Assembly: GCA_029555885.1 (NCBI GenBank)
Contig: JAKPQT010000117.1
Coordinates: forward strand, 1-47,960
DNA: 47,960 nt
Reading direction: 5' to 3'
Origin: Chloroflexota bacterium
GTDB lineage: Bacteria > Chloroflexota > Anaerolineae > CG2-30-64-16
The notes under the pieces were generated by a model that saw nothing but the letters and a program-made list of their open reading frames with translations, was not told the DNA's origin and did no database searches. The stretch's first letter is position 1. Every line of letters begins with the position of its first letter. Shown here in pieces: positions 14,894 through 23,890 of this stretch. The translations under genes and the position numbers were made by a program.

Positions 14894-16708
14894 ATGTCTA
14901 AGGTCTATCGTGTGCTTGCACTCTTCGCCGTCCTGGCGATGCTGGTTGCCGGCTGTGTCGCTCCGACGACGGCGCCCGCGCCGGCGGCTGAGGCCCCGGC
15001 GGCCGAAGTTCCTGCGACGGAACAGCCCGCGGCTGAGGAACCTGCTGCCGCAGCGGGTGGAGCCGAATACCATGGCGCATTCCCGTACCAGGTGCCGCCG
15101 ACGGGCCACCTCAACACCTACGTAACTAACAATATCCCGGGCGGGATTGGCCCCTATCGCGACCTGCTGTTGCTGCCCGGCGCGCGCTACTACTGGGCGA
15201 CCGGCGAGTGGATGCCCCTGGCCGCGGAAAGCTGGGAGTTCCAGCCGCCCGACAAGTTCGTCGTCAAGGTGCGCCAGGGTGTGAAGTGGTCCGATGGCTC
15301 TGACCTGAAGGCTCAGGACTGGGTCACCACCTTCAATGTGGGCCGGCTGTTCAAGTGGACCGTCTTCAAGTACGTGGACACCGTCACAGCAGTCGATGAT
15401 GCGACCGTTGAGTTCCACATGAGCACCCCTTCGACAGTGGTCGAACGGTACGTCATGCTTGAGCCGCCGCGCGACACGGGCACTTATGGCGCGTTTGCGG
15501 ACGAGGTTATGGCGCTTGTTGATGCCGGCACCACCGAGGGCGATGCATGGAACGCACTCGTTCAGAAGGTGACCGACTTCCGGCCGGAGACGCTGGTCGT
15601 GAACGGCCCGTTCAATCTGGATATGGCGTCCATCACCGAAGCGCAGCTTTCAATGGTGAAGAATGCCGACTCCTATCTTGCGGACACTATCAAGTTCGAC
15701 AAGGTGGTGCTGTATAATGGCGAAACTCCAACGGTGACCCCGCTGGTGCTGGCCGGCGATGTGGACTACGCCACGCATGGCTTCCCCATGGCGACCGAGC
15801 AGCAGTACAAGGATATGGGCATCCGCATCACGCGCGCGCCGACCTACTCCGGCCCGGCAATCTTCTTCAACCATGACATCGCTCCGTTCGACAAAGTGGA
15901 GTTCCGCCAGGCCGTGGCCTTCGCCATCGACCGACAGCAGAACGGCACTGTCTCGCTGGGCGAGTCGGGCAAGGCGATGAAGTACATCACCGGCTTCAGC
16001 GACCTGCTGCTGCCGCTCTGGCTAAATGATGAGCAGACTGCCGAGCTGACGGTCTACGAGTACAATGCGGCGAAGGCTGAGGAATTGCTGACGGGCATCG
16101 GCTTCAAGAAGGGCGGTGACGGCTTCTGGCAGGACGAGACCGGTGCGACGCTCGACTTCGAGCTGATCTTCCCTGCGGAGTTCGCGGACTGGTCCGCCGC
16201 CGCGGAAAACCTGACCGAGCAGCTCAACAACTTCGGCATCAAGACGACCGCCCGCGGCGTCAACTTCCAGCAGATTACCGCGGAAGTGAACCAGGGCAAC
16301 TTTGAGATGGCAATCCAGGGCTGGGGCGCGGGTAACCCGCACCCGTACTTCGGGCTACAGACCGTGCTCTTCACCCGCAACTACATTGCGGCCACGGAGG
16401 GCAAGGGCATCAACTTCCCGATGAAGCAGATGATCGACGGGCAGGAAGTTGACCTCGAAGCAGCCATCGTGAAGTCGGCTGAGGGCCTGGACCCAGAGGC
16501 ACAGAAGGCGAACGTGGCGACCGTCGCCAAGGCGTTCAACCAACTGCTGCCGGTCATCCCGCTGTGGGAGCGCTACGGCAACAGCCCGCTGTTGGACACC
16601 CGCATCACCGGCGCGCCGGGCGATGATGACCCGATCTGGAAGAACGCACTGTACGGCGACAACCCGATCGTGATGATGATCCTTGACGGGACCATTCATC
16701 CGAAGTAA
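14894..16708 (+). CDS. Family-5 solute-binding lipoprotein
   Basis: The extracytoplasmic receptor of the Dpp/Opp-type importer (SBP_bac_5 family). It has a lipoprotein signal with lipobox LVAGC, then an Ala/Pro/Glu-rich linker of about 40 residues, typical of Chloroflexota and Gram-positive surface anchoring. The family signatures WEFQPPDKFVVKVRQGVKWS (domain I) and FRQAVAFAIDRQQ are clear. I chose ATG 14894 because AGGAGG lies five bases upstream; ATG 14891 is only two bases away from it. The mature length is usual. A cargo of peptides, muropeptides or oligosaccharides is possible; neighbours favour amino-sugar compounds. High expression is expected of a receptor, and the gene is flanked by strong inverted repeats. 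Confidence 0.93.
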   Translation: MSKVYRVLALFAVLAMLVAGCVAPTTAPAPAAEAPAAEVPATEQPAAEEPAAAAGGAEYHGAFPYQVPPTGHLNTYVTNNIPGGIGPYRDLLLLPGARYYWATGEWMPLAAESWEFQPPDKFVVKVRQGVKWSDGSDLKAQDWVTTFNVGRLFKWTVFKYVDTVTAVDDATVEFHMSTPSTVVERYVMLEPPRDTGTYGAFADEVMALVDAGTTEGDAWNALVQKVTDFRPETLVVNGPFNLDMASITEAQLSMVKNADSYLADTIKFDKVVLYNGETPTVTPLVLAGDVDYATHGFPMATEQQYKDMGIRITRAPTYSGPAIFFNHDIAPFDKVEFRQAVAFAIDRQQNGTVSLGESGKAMKYITGFSDLLLPLWLNDEQTAELTVYEYNAAKAEELLTGIGFKKGGDGFWQDETGATLDFELIFPAEFADWSAAAENLTEQLNNFGIKTTARGVNFQQITAEVNQGNFEMAIQGWGAGNPHPYFGLQTVLFTRNYIAATEGKGINFPMKQMIDGQEVDLEAAIVKSAEGLDPEAQKANVATVAKAFNQLLPVIPLWERYGNSPLLDTRITGAPGDDDPIWKNALYGDNPIVMMILDGTIHPK

Positions 16709-16741
16709 CGTTTATCCTGTTCGTAGCAGGCACTTTGGCAG

Positions 16742-16861
16742 TTTGACAATATAGCTCGGTAGTGGCGCCTTGGTCGCTCCACAAAACAGGACTTCCCCGC
16801 CCCCGCCAGCGGGGGCGGGGTCAGGGGTGGGGGCCGCAGATTACCGAGCCATTTTGTCAGA
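16742..16861. mobile_element. MITE-like element, copy 1
   Basis: A 120-base element with 20-base terminal inverted repeats. The left end TTTGACAATATAGCTCGGTA pairs with the right end, read in reverse complement as TCTGACAAAATGGCTCGGTA (17 of 20 identical). A GC-rich hairpin (CCCCGCCCCCGCC/GGCGGGGGCGGGG-like) forms the core. A second copy is at 24945-25152. No coding capacity and no clear target duplication. It fills the gap between the binding protein and hexosaminidase genes. Confidence 0.7.
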
Positions 16862-16911
16862 ATGCAATAGCGCCATCGTGAGGGGCATAAGCCCCTACTA
16901 CGAACCCCCCT

Positions 16912-16945
16912 GTTCGTAGCAGGCACGCGCGTGCCTGCTACGAAC
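16912..16945. repeat. Perfect 34-base palindrome GTTCGTAGCAGGCACGC
   Basis: GTTCGTAGCAGGCACGC followed immediately by its reverse complement. Partial copies of the same GTTCGTAG family occur at 16718-16731, in inverted form just before this site, and near 24896 and 25160, close to both MITE-like elements. It ends 14 bases before the hexosaminidase start and could hinder transcription or translation there. Confidence 0.75.
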
Positions 16946-16959
16946 TTATATCAGGAGTT

Positions 16960-18828
16960 ATGCATATCATGTCTGAGCTGCCGCTTCTTTTGCCCCGGCC
17001 GCGCGAGATGGCGCTGACCGGCGGGACCTTCTCTCTGCCGGAAAAGCAGTTGATCGTGATCGAAAGCGCCGCCCCGCTGGCGCTGCTGCACGCGGCGCAG
17101 CGGGTGCAGGACGCGCTGCGCCGCCTCAGCCTGCCGTGGGAGATTGTCGCCGGGAACGCAGTCCCCGGTGAGCAGGCAGGCATCACGCTGAGCGTCGTGC
17201 CGCAAGGGACGCGGCATCCGCAGGGCTACGAACTGACCGTGACGCCCGCGGGCGTGTACATCGTCGCCGGCGAGCCGGCCGGCGCATTCTACGGCGCGCT
17301 GACCCTCATCCAACTGATTGACCGCGTGGGACGCGAGTTGCCGCTCTGCCGCATCAGCGATTGGCCCGATTTCGCCGCCCGCGGGGTCATGCTCGATGTC
17401 GCCCGCGACCGGGTGCCGAAGATGCAGGAGCTCTACGCGCTCGTGGACATGCTGGCAAGCTGGAAGGTCAACCAGGTTCAACTTTACACGGAACATACCT
17501 TCGCCTACCGCAACCACCCCGAAGTGTGGGCGCAGGCATCGCCCTTCACGGGTGAGGAAATCCTCGCGCTCGACGCCTACTGCCGCGAGCGGTTTATCGA
17601 GCTGGTGCCGAACCAGAACTCGTTCGGTCACATGCACCGGTGGCTCAAGTTCGACCGCTATCAGTCGCTGGCCGAGACCCACGACTGGTTCGATACCGGC
17701 TGGGGCACGCTGAAGATGAAGGGCCCCTTCAGCATCACCCCCGTCGATCCCGGCAGCCTGAACCTGCTGCGCAGCATGTACGATGAGCTGCTGCCGCACT
17801 TCAGCAGCAGCCAGTTCAACGTGGGTTGCGACGAGACCATCGACCTGGGGCAGGGGCGCAGCAAGGATGTGTGCGCCGAGCAGGGCAAGGGCCGCGTCTA
17901 CCTCGATTTCCTGATGCAGATCTATCGCGAGGTCAAGGCCCGCGGCCGGACGATGCAGTTCTGGGGCGACATCATCGTCAAGTACCCGGAGCTCGTGCCC
18001 GAGCTGCCGCGCGATGTGGTTGCGCTGGAGTGGGGCTACGAAGCGAACCATCCCTTCGACGCCAACAGCGCCATTTTTGCAGCATCGGGCGTGCCCTTCT
18101 ACGTCTGCCCGGGCACGTCGACCTGGAACACCCTCGTGGGCCGGACGGACAACACGGTCGGCAACCTGCGCAATGCGGCGGAGAACGGCCTGAAGCACGG
18201 CGCCGTGGGCTTCCTCAACACGGACTGGGGCGACCGGGGCCACTGGCAGCAGCCGTGGGCCAGCTATCTGGGCTTCGCCTACGGTGCGGCAGTCTCCTGG
18301 GCCTACCAGGCCAACCGCGACATCGACATCAGCCAGGCCACGAGCGTGTACGCGTTCCGCGACCCGACGGGCAACGCCGGCCGCGTCGCGTATGACCTGG
18401 GCAACGTCTATAAGGCCGCGGGCGCAACCCCGCACAACTCATCCGTGCTCTTCTGGATTCTGCAGCTGGCGCCCGACGAGCTGAAGGGCAACGCGCGCAT
18501 GGTCGACCTGCCTGCTGACGCCCTGGAGCGCGCGAGCGCGGCGATCGATGCGGCGATGGCCCCGCTGGACGGCGCGCAGATTGCCCGGCCCGATGCCGAC
18601 CTGCTGCGCCGCGAGATGGAGCACGCGGCAGCGCTGCTGCGCCACGCCACGAAGCGCGGCCGGCTGGCCTTTGGCGATGATGGCGACACCGAAGCCCTGA
18701 AGCGGGAGCTGGCGGAGGAAGCCAAAGCGCTTGTCGCGGAGCAGCGGGCGCTGTGGCTGGCGCGCAGCCGGCCGGGCGGGCTGGAAGACAGCCTCGCACA
18801 GTTGGCCTTCGCTAAAGAAGTGCTGTAG
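16960..18828 (+). CDS. GH20-type beta-N-acetylhexosaminidase, cytoplasmic
   Basis: An enzyme that removes terminal GlcNAc or GalNAc by substrate-assisted catalysis. The N-terminal GH20b-like domain (residues 1-130, with GYELTVTPAGVYIVAGEPAG) is followed by a TIM barrel beginning ARGVMLDVARDRVPK. The catalytic Asp-Glu pair is in NVGCDET (Asp291, Glu292), with Cys where most GH20 enzymes have Gly. There is no signal peptide, so it should act inside the cell on imported oligosaccharides or muropeptides, a role filled by NagZ elsewhere. AGGAG lies two bases before ATG 16960 and 11 before ATG 16969; either may be used. The upstream importer and downstream AnmK fit cell-wall salvage. Substrate is inferred. 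Confidence 0.85.
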   Translation: MHIMSELPLLLPRPREMALTGGTFSLPEKQLIVIESAAPLALLHAAQRVQDALRRLSLPWEIVAGNAVPGEQAGITLSVVPQGTRHPQGYELTVTPAGVYIVAGEPAGAFYGALTLIQLIDRVGRELPLCRISDWPDFAARGVMLDVARDRVPKMQELYALVDMLASWKVNQVQLYTEHTFAYRNHPEVWAQASPFTGEEILALDAYCRERFIELVPNQNSFGHMHRWLKFDRYQSLAETHDWFDTGWGTLKMKGPFSITPVDPGSLNLLRSMYDELLPHFSSSQFNVGCDETIDLGQGRSKDVCAEQGKGRVYLDFLMQIYREVKARGRTMQFWGDIIVKYPELVPELPRDVVALEWGYEANHPFDANSAIFAASGVPFYVCPGTSTWNTLVGRTDNTVGNLRNAAENGLKHGAVGFLNTDWGDRGHWQQPWASYLGFAYGAAVSWAYQANRDIDISQATSVYAFRDPTGNAGRVAYDLGNVYKAAGATPHNSSVLFWILQLAPDELKGNARMVDLPADALERASAAIDAAMAPLDGAQIARPDADLLRREMEHAAALLRHATKRGRLAFGDDGDTEALKRELAEEAKALVAEQRALWLARSRPGGLEDSLAQLAFAKEVL

Positions 18829-18839
18829 GTCGGCAGCTC

Positions 18840-20039
18840 TTGGACAGCCTGCTTCTGCTGACCCTGATCATTGCGCTCGTCTTTGCGGCGGTCGGCATCA
18901 GCTCCCCGCTGATGACGCTGTACCTGGAAGCGCTGGGCGCGAGTTACGCACAGATTGCCGTCATCCTGGCGACCGTCGCCGCGGTCAGCCTGTTCAGCAG
19001 CTACGGGTGGGGCCGCGCGTCCGATGCACTCGGCAGGCGCAAGCCCCTCCTGGTCTTGGGGCTGGGCGGGCTGGTCGTGACGTACATCCTGCTCAGCCGG
19101 GCGACCTCTGCGAGCGCGGCGTGGGCCGTCCGACTGGTCGAGGCCGCGTTCGTCGCCGCCTACAGCACGTCCAGCCTCGCGTTCGTCGGTGACCTGCTGG
19201 CCCAGCGCGACCGCCGCGGGCAGCGCATGGGCACGTACCGGGGCATCGGCTCGCTGGCGTTCGCGGGCGGTGCGCTGCTGGGCGGGCGGCTGGCCGATGC
19301 GACCTCGCTGCGCACAGTGTTCATCGCGTGCGCGGTCCTCTATGCGCTGGCCGCAGGCGTGGCCCTGCTGCTGCGCGAGACGCGCGTGCCCCCTATCGAG
19401 CGCGCGGCCGCAACGGCCGAGCCCGGCGCGCGGTCCGCGCCCTTCAGGGGACTGGCCGCAGGGCTGCCGCTGCTCTTCGTCGCGGGCGTCTTCCTATGGA
19501 CGATGGCCTGGAACGGGCAGGCCTCGATGTGGCCGAACTATATGTCCACGCTCGGCCACAGCAAGACCACCATCAGCACCCTCTGGGGCATCGCCGGCCT
19601 GGTAGAGGCGCCGGCCCTCCGGCTGACCGGCCAGCTATCCGACGTCGTCGGGCGGAGCGTGCTGCTGGCCGCGGGCGGCATCGGTGCGGCGGTCGTCATG
19701 CTCGGCTATGTGCTGTTGAGCCGCGTGCTGCCCGCGTTGGTCGGCGTGCAGGTCGTGCGCGGGGTCGTCTTCGCCGCGTATACGGGCAACGCGATGACCT
19801 ACGCGGTTGAGTCCGCGGACGCATCGACGCGCGGGCGGCACAGCGGTCTGTTCAACACGGTGACGGGCGCGGGCCAGCTGGCCGGGCTGCTCCTGGGCGG
19901 CACGCTGGCGCAGGCGGGCGGTTTCCCGTTCATGTTCGCAGTCTTCGGCGCCGCGGGGCTGCTGGCGGGGGTGTGCTTCCTGTTGCTGAGAAGGCGAACG
20001 GTCCTCACCCCCCGGCCCCCTCTCCTGAATACAAACTGA
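18840..20039 (+). CDS. MFS transporter
   Basis: A permease of about 399 residues with twelve hydrophobic segments. Motif A is recognisable as GRASDALGRRKPLL after segment 2, and again in the second half as GQLSDVVGRSVLL. The substrate is unknown; the cluster suggests a sugar or amino-sugar derivative, or export of a product. It starts with TTG at 18840, 11 bases after the hexosaminidase stop, with no strong Shine-Dalgarno and no better start in frame. The last residues (VLTPRPPLLNTN) are encoded by a palindromic repeat that runs into the intergenic region, so the natural C-terminus has been altered. Confidence 0.85.
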   Translation: MDSLLLLTLIIALVFAAVGISSPLMTLYLEALGASYAQIAVILATVAAVSLFSSYGWGRASDALGRRKPLLVLGLGGLVVTYILLSRATSASAAWAVRLVEAAFVAAYSTSSLAFVGDLLAQRDRRGQRMGTYRGIGSLAFAGGALLGGRLADATSLRTVFIACAVLYALAAGVALLLRETRVPPIERAAATAEPGARSAPFRGLAAGLPLLFVAGVFLWTMAWNGQASMWPNYMSTLGHSKTTISTLWGIAGLVEAPALRLTGQLSDVVGRSVLLAAGGIGAAVVMLGYVLLSRVLPALVGVQVVRGVVFAAYTGNAMTYAVESADASTRGRHSGLFNTVTGAGQLAGLLLGGTLAQAGGFPFMFAVFGAAGLLAGVCFLLLRRRTVLTPRPPLLNTN

Positions 20040-20125
20040 TGTGTTCAGGAGAGGGGGAGTTCTGTTCACCCCCTCTCCTGAGTTGTCGCCAGAGCGGTGA
20101 CTCAGGTGAGGGGGCAAGGGGTGAG
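20003..20125. repeat. Two CCCTCTCC palindromes before the GHMP kinase
   Basis: First hairpin: CCCCCTCTCCTGAA (20016-20029) with TTCAGGAGAGGGGG (20044-20057). A second, less perfect one follows (CCCCTCTCCTGAGT with ACTCAGGTGAGGGG, 20070-20114), ending in the family tail GGGGCAAGGGGTGAGG. The left part encodes the end of the MFS protein; the right part lies just before the kinase start. Confidence 0.75.
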
Positions 20126-20136
20126 GTACTTCATCC

Positions 20137-21489
20137 ATGTCATTATCCACCCTTCTCGAACCCATCTACGGCGACGGCGCGGCCGCACAGGCCCCCCGCT
20201 ATGCCGCCGCGCTGGCCGAGTTCGCCCGATTGTACGACGCAGGCGACGTCGCCATCTATCGCGCACCCGGCCGCGTCAACCTGATCGGCGAGCACACCGA
20301 CTACAACCACGGCTTCGTGCTGCCGGTCGCGCTAGACAAGGACGCGGTCATCCTGGCCCGGCCGCGGCAGGATGCGACCGTCCGGCTGGCGAATGTCGAG
20401 AGCGGTTACGCGGCGGTTAGTTTTGCCGTCTCCGCAGAGATTCCGTCCGATGCGGCCGGCGCGTGGAGCAACTACGTGCGCGGCGCAGCGCAAGCTCTTG
20501 CGCGCGCGACGGACCGCCCGTTGCACGGCTTCGACGGGCTGGTGGTCAGCGCCGCACCTTACGGCGTTCCGCGCGGGTCTGGGCTCAGCTCTTCTTCTGC
20601 CCTGACCGTCGCGGCTGCGGTCACGGTCGCGCATCTGAACGGGCTGAGCGACGGGACGTCGCACGATGCTCACTTCGCCCGGCTCTGCGCAGACGCGGAA
20701 TGGTACGTCGGCACGCGCGGGGGCATCATGGACCACTTCGCCTCAGTCCTGGGGCGCAGGGGCCACGCGATGTTCCTCGACTGCCGGCCCGGGGCCGACG
20801 GCGAGTATCGCACCGAGCAGGTGCCGCTGCCGGAGGGCTACCGGCTGCTGGTCGTGGACAGCGGGGTCCACCACCGCAATGTCGGCGGCGGGTACAACCA
20901 GCGCGTCGCGGAGTGCCGCGCGGGCGTGGGCCTGCTGCGGCCGCGCTTCCCCGGCATCACGCACCTGCGCGACGTGCAGGACCAGGCGTGGGACGACCTC
21001 GCGCCCGACCTGCCCGAGGAAACGACGCTGGCAGCCTTGCGCGGGCAGGGGGTCGTGCTGGGCGACCTGCCCGGCGTGCGCGACGATGCGACCTTGCGCG
21101 TGCGGCCGCGCTGCCGCCACGTTTGGTCCGAGAACCGCCGCGTGCTCGCGGCGATGGATGCGATGACCGCGGGGGATGTCACCACGCTCGGCGAGCTGCT
21201 TAACGCGGCACACGCCAGCGCGCGCGACGACTACGAGATCAGCTGCCCGGAGATCGAGGTGCTGGTCGGCGCGGCGCGCGAGGTGGACGGCGTCGCAGGC
21301 GCACGGCTGACCGGCGCGGGCTGGGGCGGTTGCATGGTTGCACTGGTTGCAGCGGACGCAGTGCCGGCGTTCGAAGCGCACGTGGCCGACTGCTACCAGG
21401 CCGCCACAGGCCGGTCACCGGGCATCTTCGTCTGCCGTGCGGGGCCGGGCGCGGGTTTCGTCGGACACGTTGCGGCCATCAACGAATGA
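20137..21489 (+). CDS. Galactokinase-family GHMP sugar kinase
   Basis: An ATP-dependent sugar-1-kinase. The galactokinase signature GRVNLIGEHTDYN spans residues 45-57, the ATP-binding loop RGSGLSSSSAL residues 146-156, and the third motif is GAGWGGCMV near the C-terminus. The catalytic-Asp motif reads GTRGGIMDHFAS (Asp199), with His where galactokinases have Gln, and GG where GalK1 types have CG. GALK2-type GalNAc kinases have a GG here, so GalNAc or another amino sugar is a reasonable alternative to galactose. ATG 20137 follows the purine-rich repeat tail by 11 bases. No galactose-pathway genes (galT, galE) are nearby. The family is certain, the substrate is not. Confidence 0.85.
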   Translation: MSLSTLLEPIYGDGAAAQAPRYAAALAEFARLYDAGDVAIYRAPGRVNLIGEHTDYNHGFVLPVALDKDAVILARPRQDATVRLANVESGYAAVSFAVSAEIPSDAAGAWSNYVRGAAQALARATDRPLHGFDGLVVSAAPYGVPRGSGLSSSSALTVAAAVTVAHLNGLSDGTSHDAHFARLCADAEWYVGTRGGIMDHFASVLGRRGHAMFLDCRPGADGEYRTEQVPLPEGYRLLVVDSGVHHRNVGGGYNQRVAECRAGVGLLRPRFPGITHLRDVQDQAWDDLAPDLPEETTLAALRGQGVVLGDLPGVRDDATLRVRPRCRHVWSENRRVLAAMDAMTAGDVTTLGELLNAAHASARDDYEISCPEIEVLVGAAREVDGVAGARLTGAGWGGCMVALVAADAVPAFEAHVADCYQAATGRSPGIFVCRAGPGAGFVGHVAAINE

Positions 21490-21511
21490 GCAACATGTAG
21501 GCTGTTTGCTA

Positions 21512-21561
21512 TTACTCGTTACTGGTTACTCATTTCCGAATTCATAACCAGTAACGAGTAA
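21512..21561. repeat. TTACTCGTTACTGGTT inverted repeat
   Basis: Perfect 16-base arms (21512-21527 and 21546-21561) around an 18-base loop, then another partial unit (GAGTAACCAGTAACG). Far more AT-rich than the flanking genes. A partial unit of the same family lies at 31911-31930, at the other end of the cluster. Confidence 0.75.
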
Positions 21562-21611
21562 AGAGTAACCAGTAACGCGCTTCTCGTTCTCATTACCGTC
21601 CTGAGGATATC

Positions 21612-22874
21612 ATGAAACAACCCGTAACTGCTGTACTGCTGGGCGCGGGGGGGCGCGGGTTCTACTCGTACGCACCTTATGCGCTGGAACACCCGGACGA
21701 ACTGCGTTTCGTCGCGGTGGCTGAACCCGACCCGCTGCGCCGGGCCCGCTTTGCGGAGGCGCACAACATCGCGCCGGAGAACCAGTTCACGACCTGGGAG
21801 GACCTGCTGGCGAAGGGGCAGATGGCTGACGTCCTGCTCAACTGCACGCAGGACCGGATGCACTATCCGTCGACCATGGCCGCAATCGGAGCAGGCTATC
21901 ACATCCTGCTCGAGAAGCCGATGGCCGAGCGACTGGAGCATGTGGTTAGCCTCGTGCAGGCCGCGGAGCGGGCCAACCGGCTGCTGCAGGTCTGCCACGT
22001 GCTGCGCTACACCAACATGTTCTCCACCCTCCACGATATCCTTGCCAGCGGACGCATCGGCGAGATCATCACGGTCGAGCACCGCGAGAACGTTGCGTTC
22101 TGGCACATGGCGCACAGCTTCGTGCGCGGCCACTGGCGCAATGCCGGGCTCTCCAGCCCCATGATCCTCGCCAAGTGCTGCCACGACCTCGACATCCTGT
22201 ACTGGAACATGGGCATGTCCGTGAGCAAGCTCCAGTCGTTTGGTTCGCTCATGCACTTCCGGTCGGAGAACCTGCCGCCGGGCGCGACCATGCGCTGCAC
22301 GGACGGCTGCCCGGTGGAGTGCAAGTATGACGCGCGGCGGCTGTACATGCGGCCGGAGATCACCGGCTGGCCGGTCACGGCAGTCACCGAGGACCTCAGC
22401 CCCGAGGGCCGCTGGCGCGCGCTGCAAACCGGGCCGTACGGCCGCTGCGTCTGGCGCTGCGACAACGATGTGGTCGATACGCAGACCGTCAACATGGAGT
22501 TTCCCAGCGGCGCGACCATGACGCTGTTCATGCACGGGCATTCCTATGAGGAACAGCGCACCATGCGCTATGACGGCACGCGCGCGACGCTGCGCGGCAA
22601 GTTCGACTATGCGGGCGGGGTCATCGAAATCCACGACCACCTCACGCAGCGGTGCGAGGTCGTGGACCTGGCATCCGGGCCGAGCGGCCACGGCGGCGGC
22701 GACTTCGGCCTGATGCGCGGCTTCGTGCGTGCGGTGCGCGGGGAAGACCGGCCGCTCACCGGCGGTCGCGAGTCGCTCGAAAGCCACCTGATGGCCTTCG
22801 CTGCTGAGGAGTCGCGGCAGCGCAGCGCGGTCATCGACATGGCCGAGTACCGGATGCGTGCAGAGCAAGTGTAG
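21612..22874 (+). CDS. Gfo/Idh/MocA-family oxidoreductase (long form)
   Basis: A 420-residue NAD(P)-dependent dehydrogenase family member. The Rossmann start is VTAVLLGAGGRGFYSYAP. The family EKP motif appears as LLEKPMAERLEHV, and the C-terminal domain includes KCCHDLDILYW, with the usual catalytic-region His-Asp. It is longer than its two neighbours, owing to an insert rich in Cys (CTDGCPVECKYDARR and GRCVWRCDND) that could hold a metal. Substrates in this family are mostly sugars, inositols or glycosides; some members use NAD-dependent oxidation-elimination to cleave glycosidic bonds (GH4/GH109 chemistry). AGGATATC precedes ATG 21612. The next gene starts nine bases after the stop. Confidence 0.88.
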   Translation: MKQPVTAVLLGAGGRGFYSYAPYALEHPDELRFVAVAEPDPLRRARFAEAHNIAPENQFTTWEDLLAKGQMADVLLNCTQDRMHYPSTMAAIGAGYHILLEKPMAERLEHVVSLVQAAERANRLLQVCHVLRYTNMFSTLHDILASGRIGEIITVEHRENVAFWHMAHSFVRGHWRNAGLSSPMILAKCCHDLDILYWNMGMSVSKLQSFGSLMHFRSENLPPGATMRCTDGCPVECKYDARRLYMRPEITGWPVTAVTEDLSPEGRWRALQTGPYGRCVWRCDNDVVDTQTVNMEFPSGATMTLFMHGHSYEEQRTMRYDGTRATLRGKFDYAGGVIEIHDHLTQRCEVVDLASGPSGHGGGDFGLMRGFVRAVRGEDRPLTGGRESLESHLMAFAAEESRQRSAVIDMAEYRMRAEQV

Positions 22875-22882
22875 GGGGCGAC

Positions 22883-23890
22883 ATGTTACGAGTCGGTTTG
22901 ATCGGCGCGGGCCTCATCGGCCAGGTCCACGCGCGTGCCTACGGCAATCTGCGCAACGCAGAGCTTGTCGCGGTGGCGGATATCCGGCCGGATAAGGCTG
23001 CGGAGGTGGGCGAGCGGTACGGCAGCCGGCAGTTTGCCACGCTGGATGACCTGCTGGCCGCGGTGGATGTCGATGTGATTGACATCTGCTTGCCGACCCC
23101 GCTGCACGCGAGCCACACCATCCGCGCGCTCGAAGCGGGCAAGCACGTCATGTGCGAGAAGCCCATCACGCGCACGCTCGAAGAGGCGCAGCAGGTGGCC
23201 GCGGCGGTCGAGCGGGCTGCCGGGATGTTCACCGTCGGCCATGTCGTGCGCTTCTTCCCCGAATATGCCCGCGCCCGTGATCTGATTGCCGCGGGCGAGG
23301 TGGGCGCGCCGCGCGTCGTTCATACGGTGCGCGTGGGCGCGTTCCCGCCGTGGAGCTATCAGAATTGGATGGGCGACCTGGACCAATCCGGCGGCGTCAT
23401 CCTTGACCTGGCCTGCCACGAGCTCGATTGGCTGCGTTGGACCTGCGGCGAGGTGACGCGCGTGTTTGCGCGCGGGCTGGCCTACAGCCATTTGGCGGAG
23501 GGCGATAGCCGCGACCACAGCCTCATCGTGCTGCGGTTTGCCAGCGGCGCGATGGCCCATGTAGAGGTCTCCTGGGCTATGCCGCCGCGGGGCCCCTTCG
23601 TGACGAAGGTCGAGGTCGCGGGTTCGCGCGGCCTGATGTCCTTCGACAACCAGAGCAGCATGCCTATCCGCGGCTACTGGAATGTTGAGGGTGGGCCCAC
23701 TGCGATACCGGAAAGCCCGCTGGCCGTCGGCCCGCACCAGGCCGAGATTGCCCACTTCATCGACTGTATCGAGGCGGGCCGCCAGCCATTGGTGGGCGTA
23801 GAGGACGCCATCAAGGCGCTCGAGGTATCGCTGGCCGCGCTCGAATCCGTGCGGACCGGCCTGCCTGTGACCTTAGGAGGTGCGCAATGA
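22883..23890 (+). CDS. Gfo/Idh/MocA-family oxidoreductase
   Basis: A 335-residue member of usual length. The nucleotide-binding motif is VGLIGAGLIGQVHARAY, the EKP motif CEKPITRTLEEA, and the C-terminal domain has DQSGGVILDLACHELDWLRW (Asp and His of the active site). AGGGGG lies five bases before ATG 22883, and the stop overlaps the next start (ATGA). Three members of this family in a row suggest successive redox or epimerisation steps on one sugar, or three related substrates. The exact reaction cannot be told. Confidence 0.9.
   Translation: MLRVGLIGAGLIGQVHARAYGNLRNAELVAVADIRPDKAAEVGERYGSRQFATLDDLLAAVDVDVIDICLPTPLHASHTIRALEAGKHVMCEKPITRTLEEAQQVAAAVERAAGMFTVGHVVRFFPEYARARDLIAAGEVGAPRVVHTVRVGAFPPWSYQNWMGDLDQSGGVILDLACHELDWLRWTCGEVTRVFARGLAYSHLAEGDSRDHSLIVLRFASGAMAHVEVSWAMPPRGPFVTKVEVAGSRGLMSFDNQSSMPIRGYWNVEGGPTAIPESPLAVGPHQAEIAHFIDCIEAGRQPLVGVEDAIKALEVSLAALESVRTGLPVTLGGAQ

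Noticed and set aside
16709..16960. A second DasR-like operator upstream of the hexosaminidase or in other gaps
   Set aside because: I looked for GGTCTATACC-like and GTATAGACC-like sequences in the main intergenic regions and found none close to consensus; palindromes there belong to repeat families.
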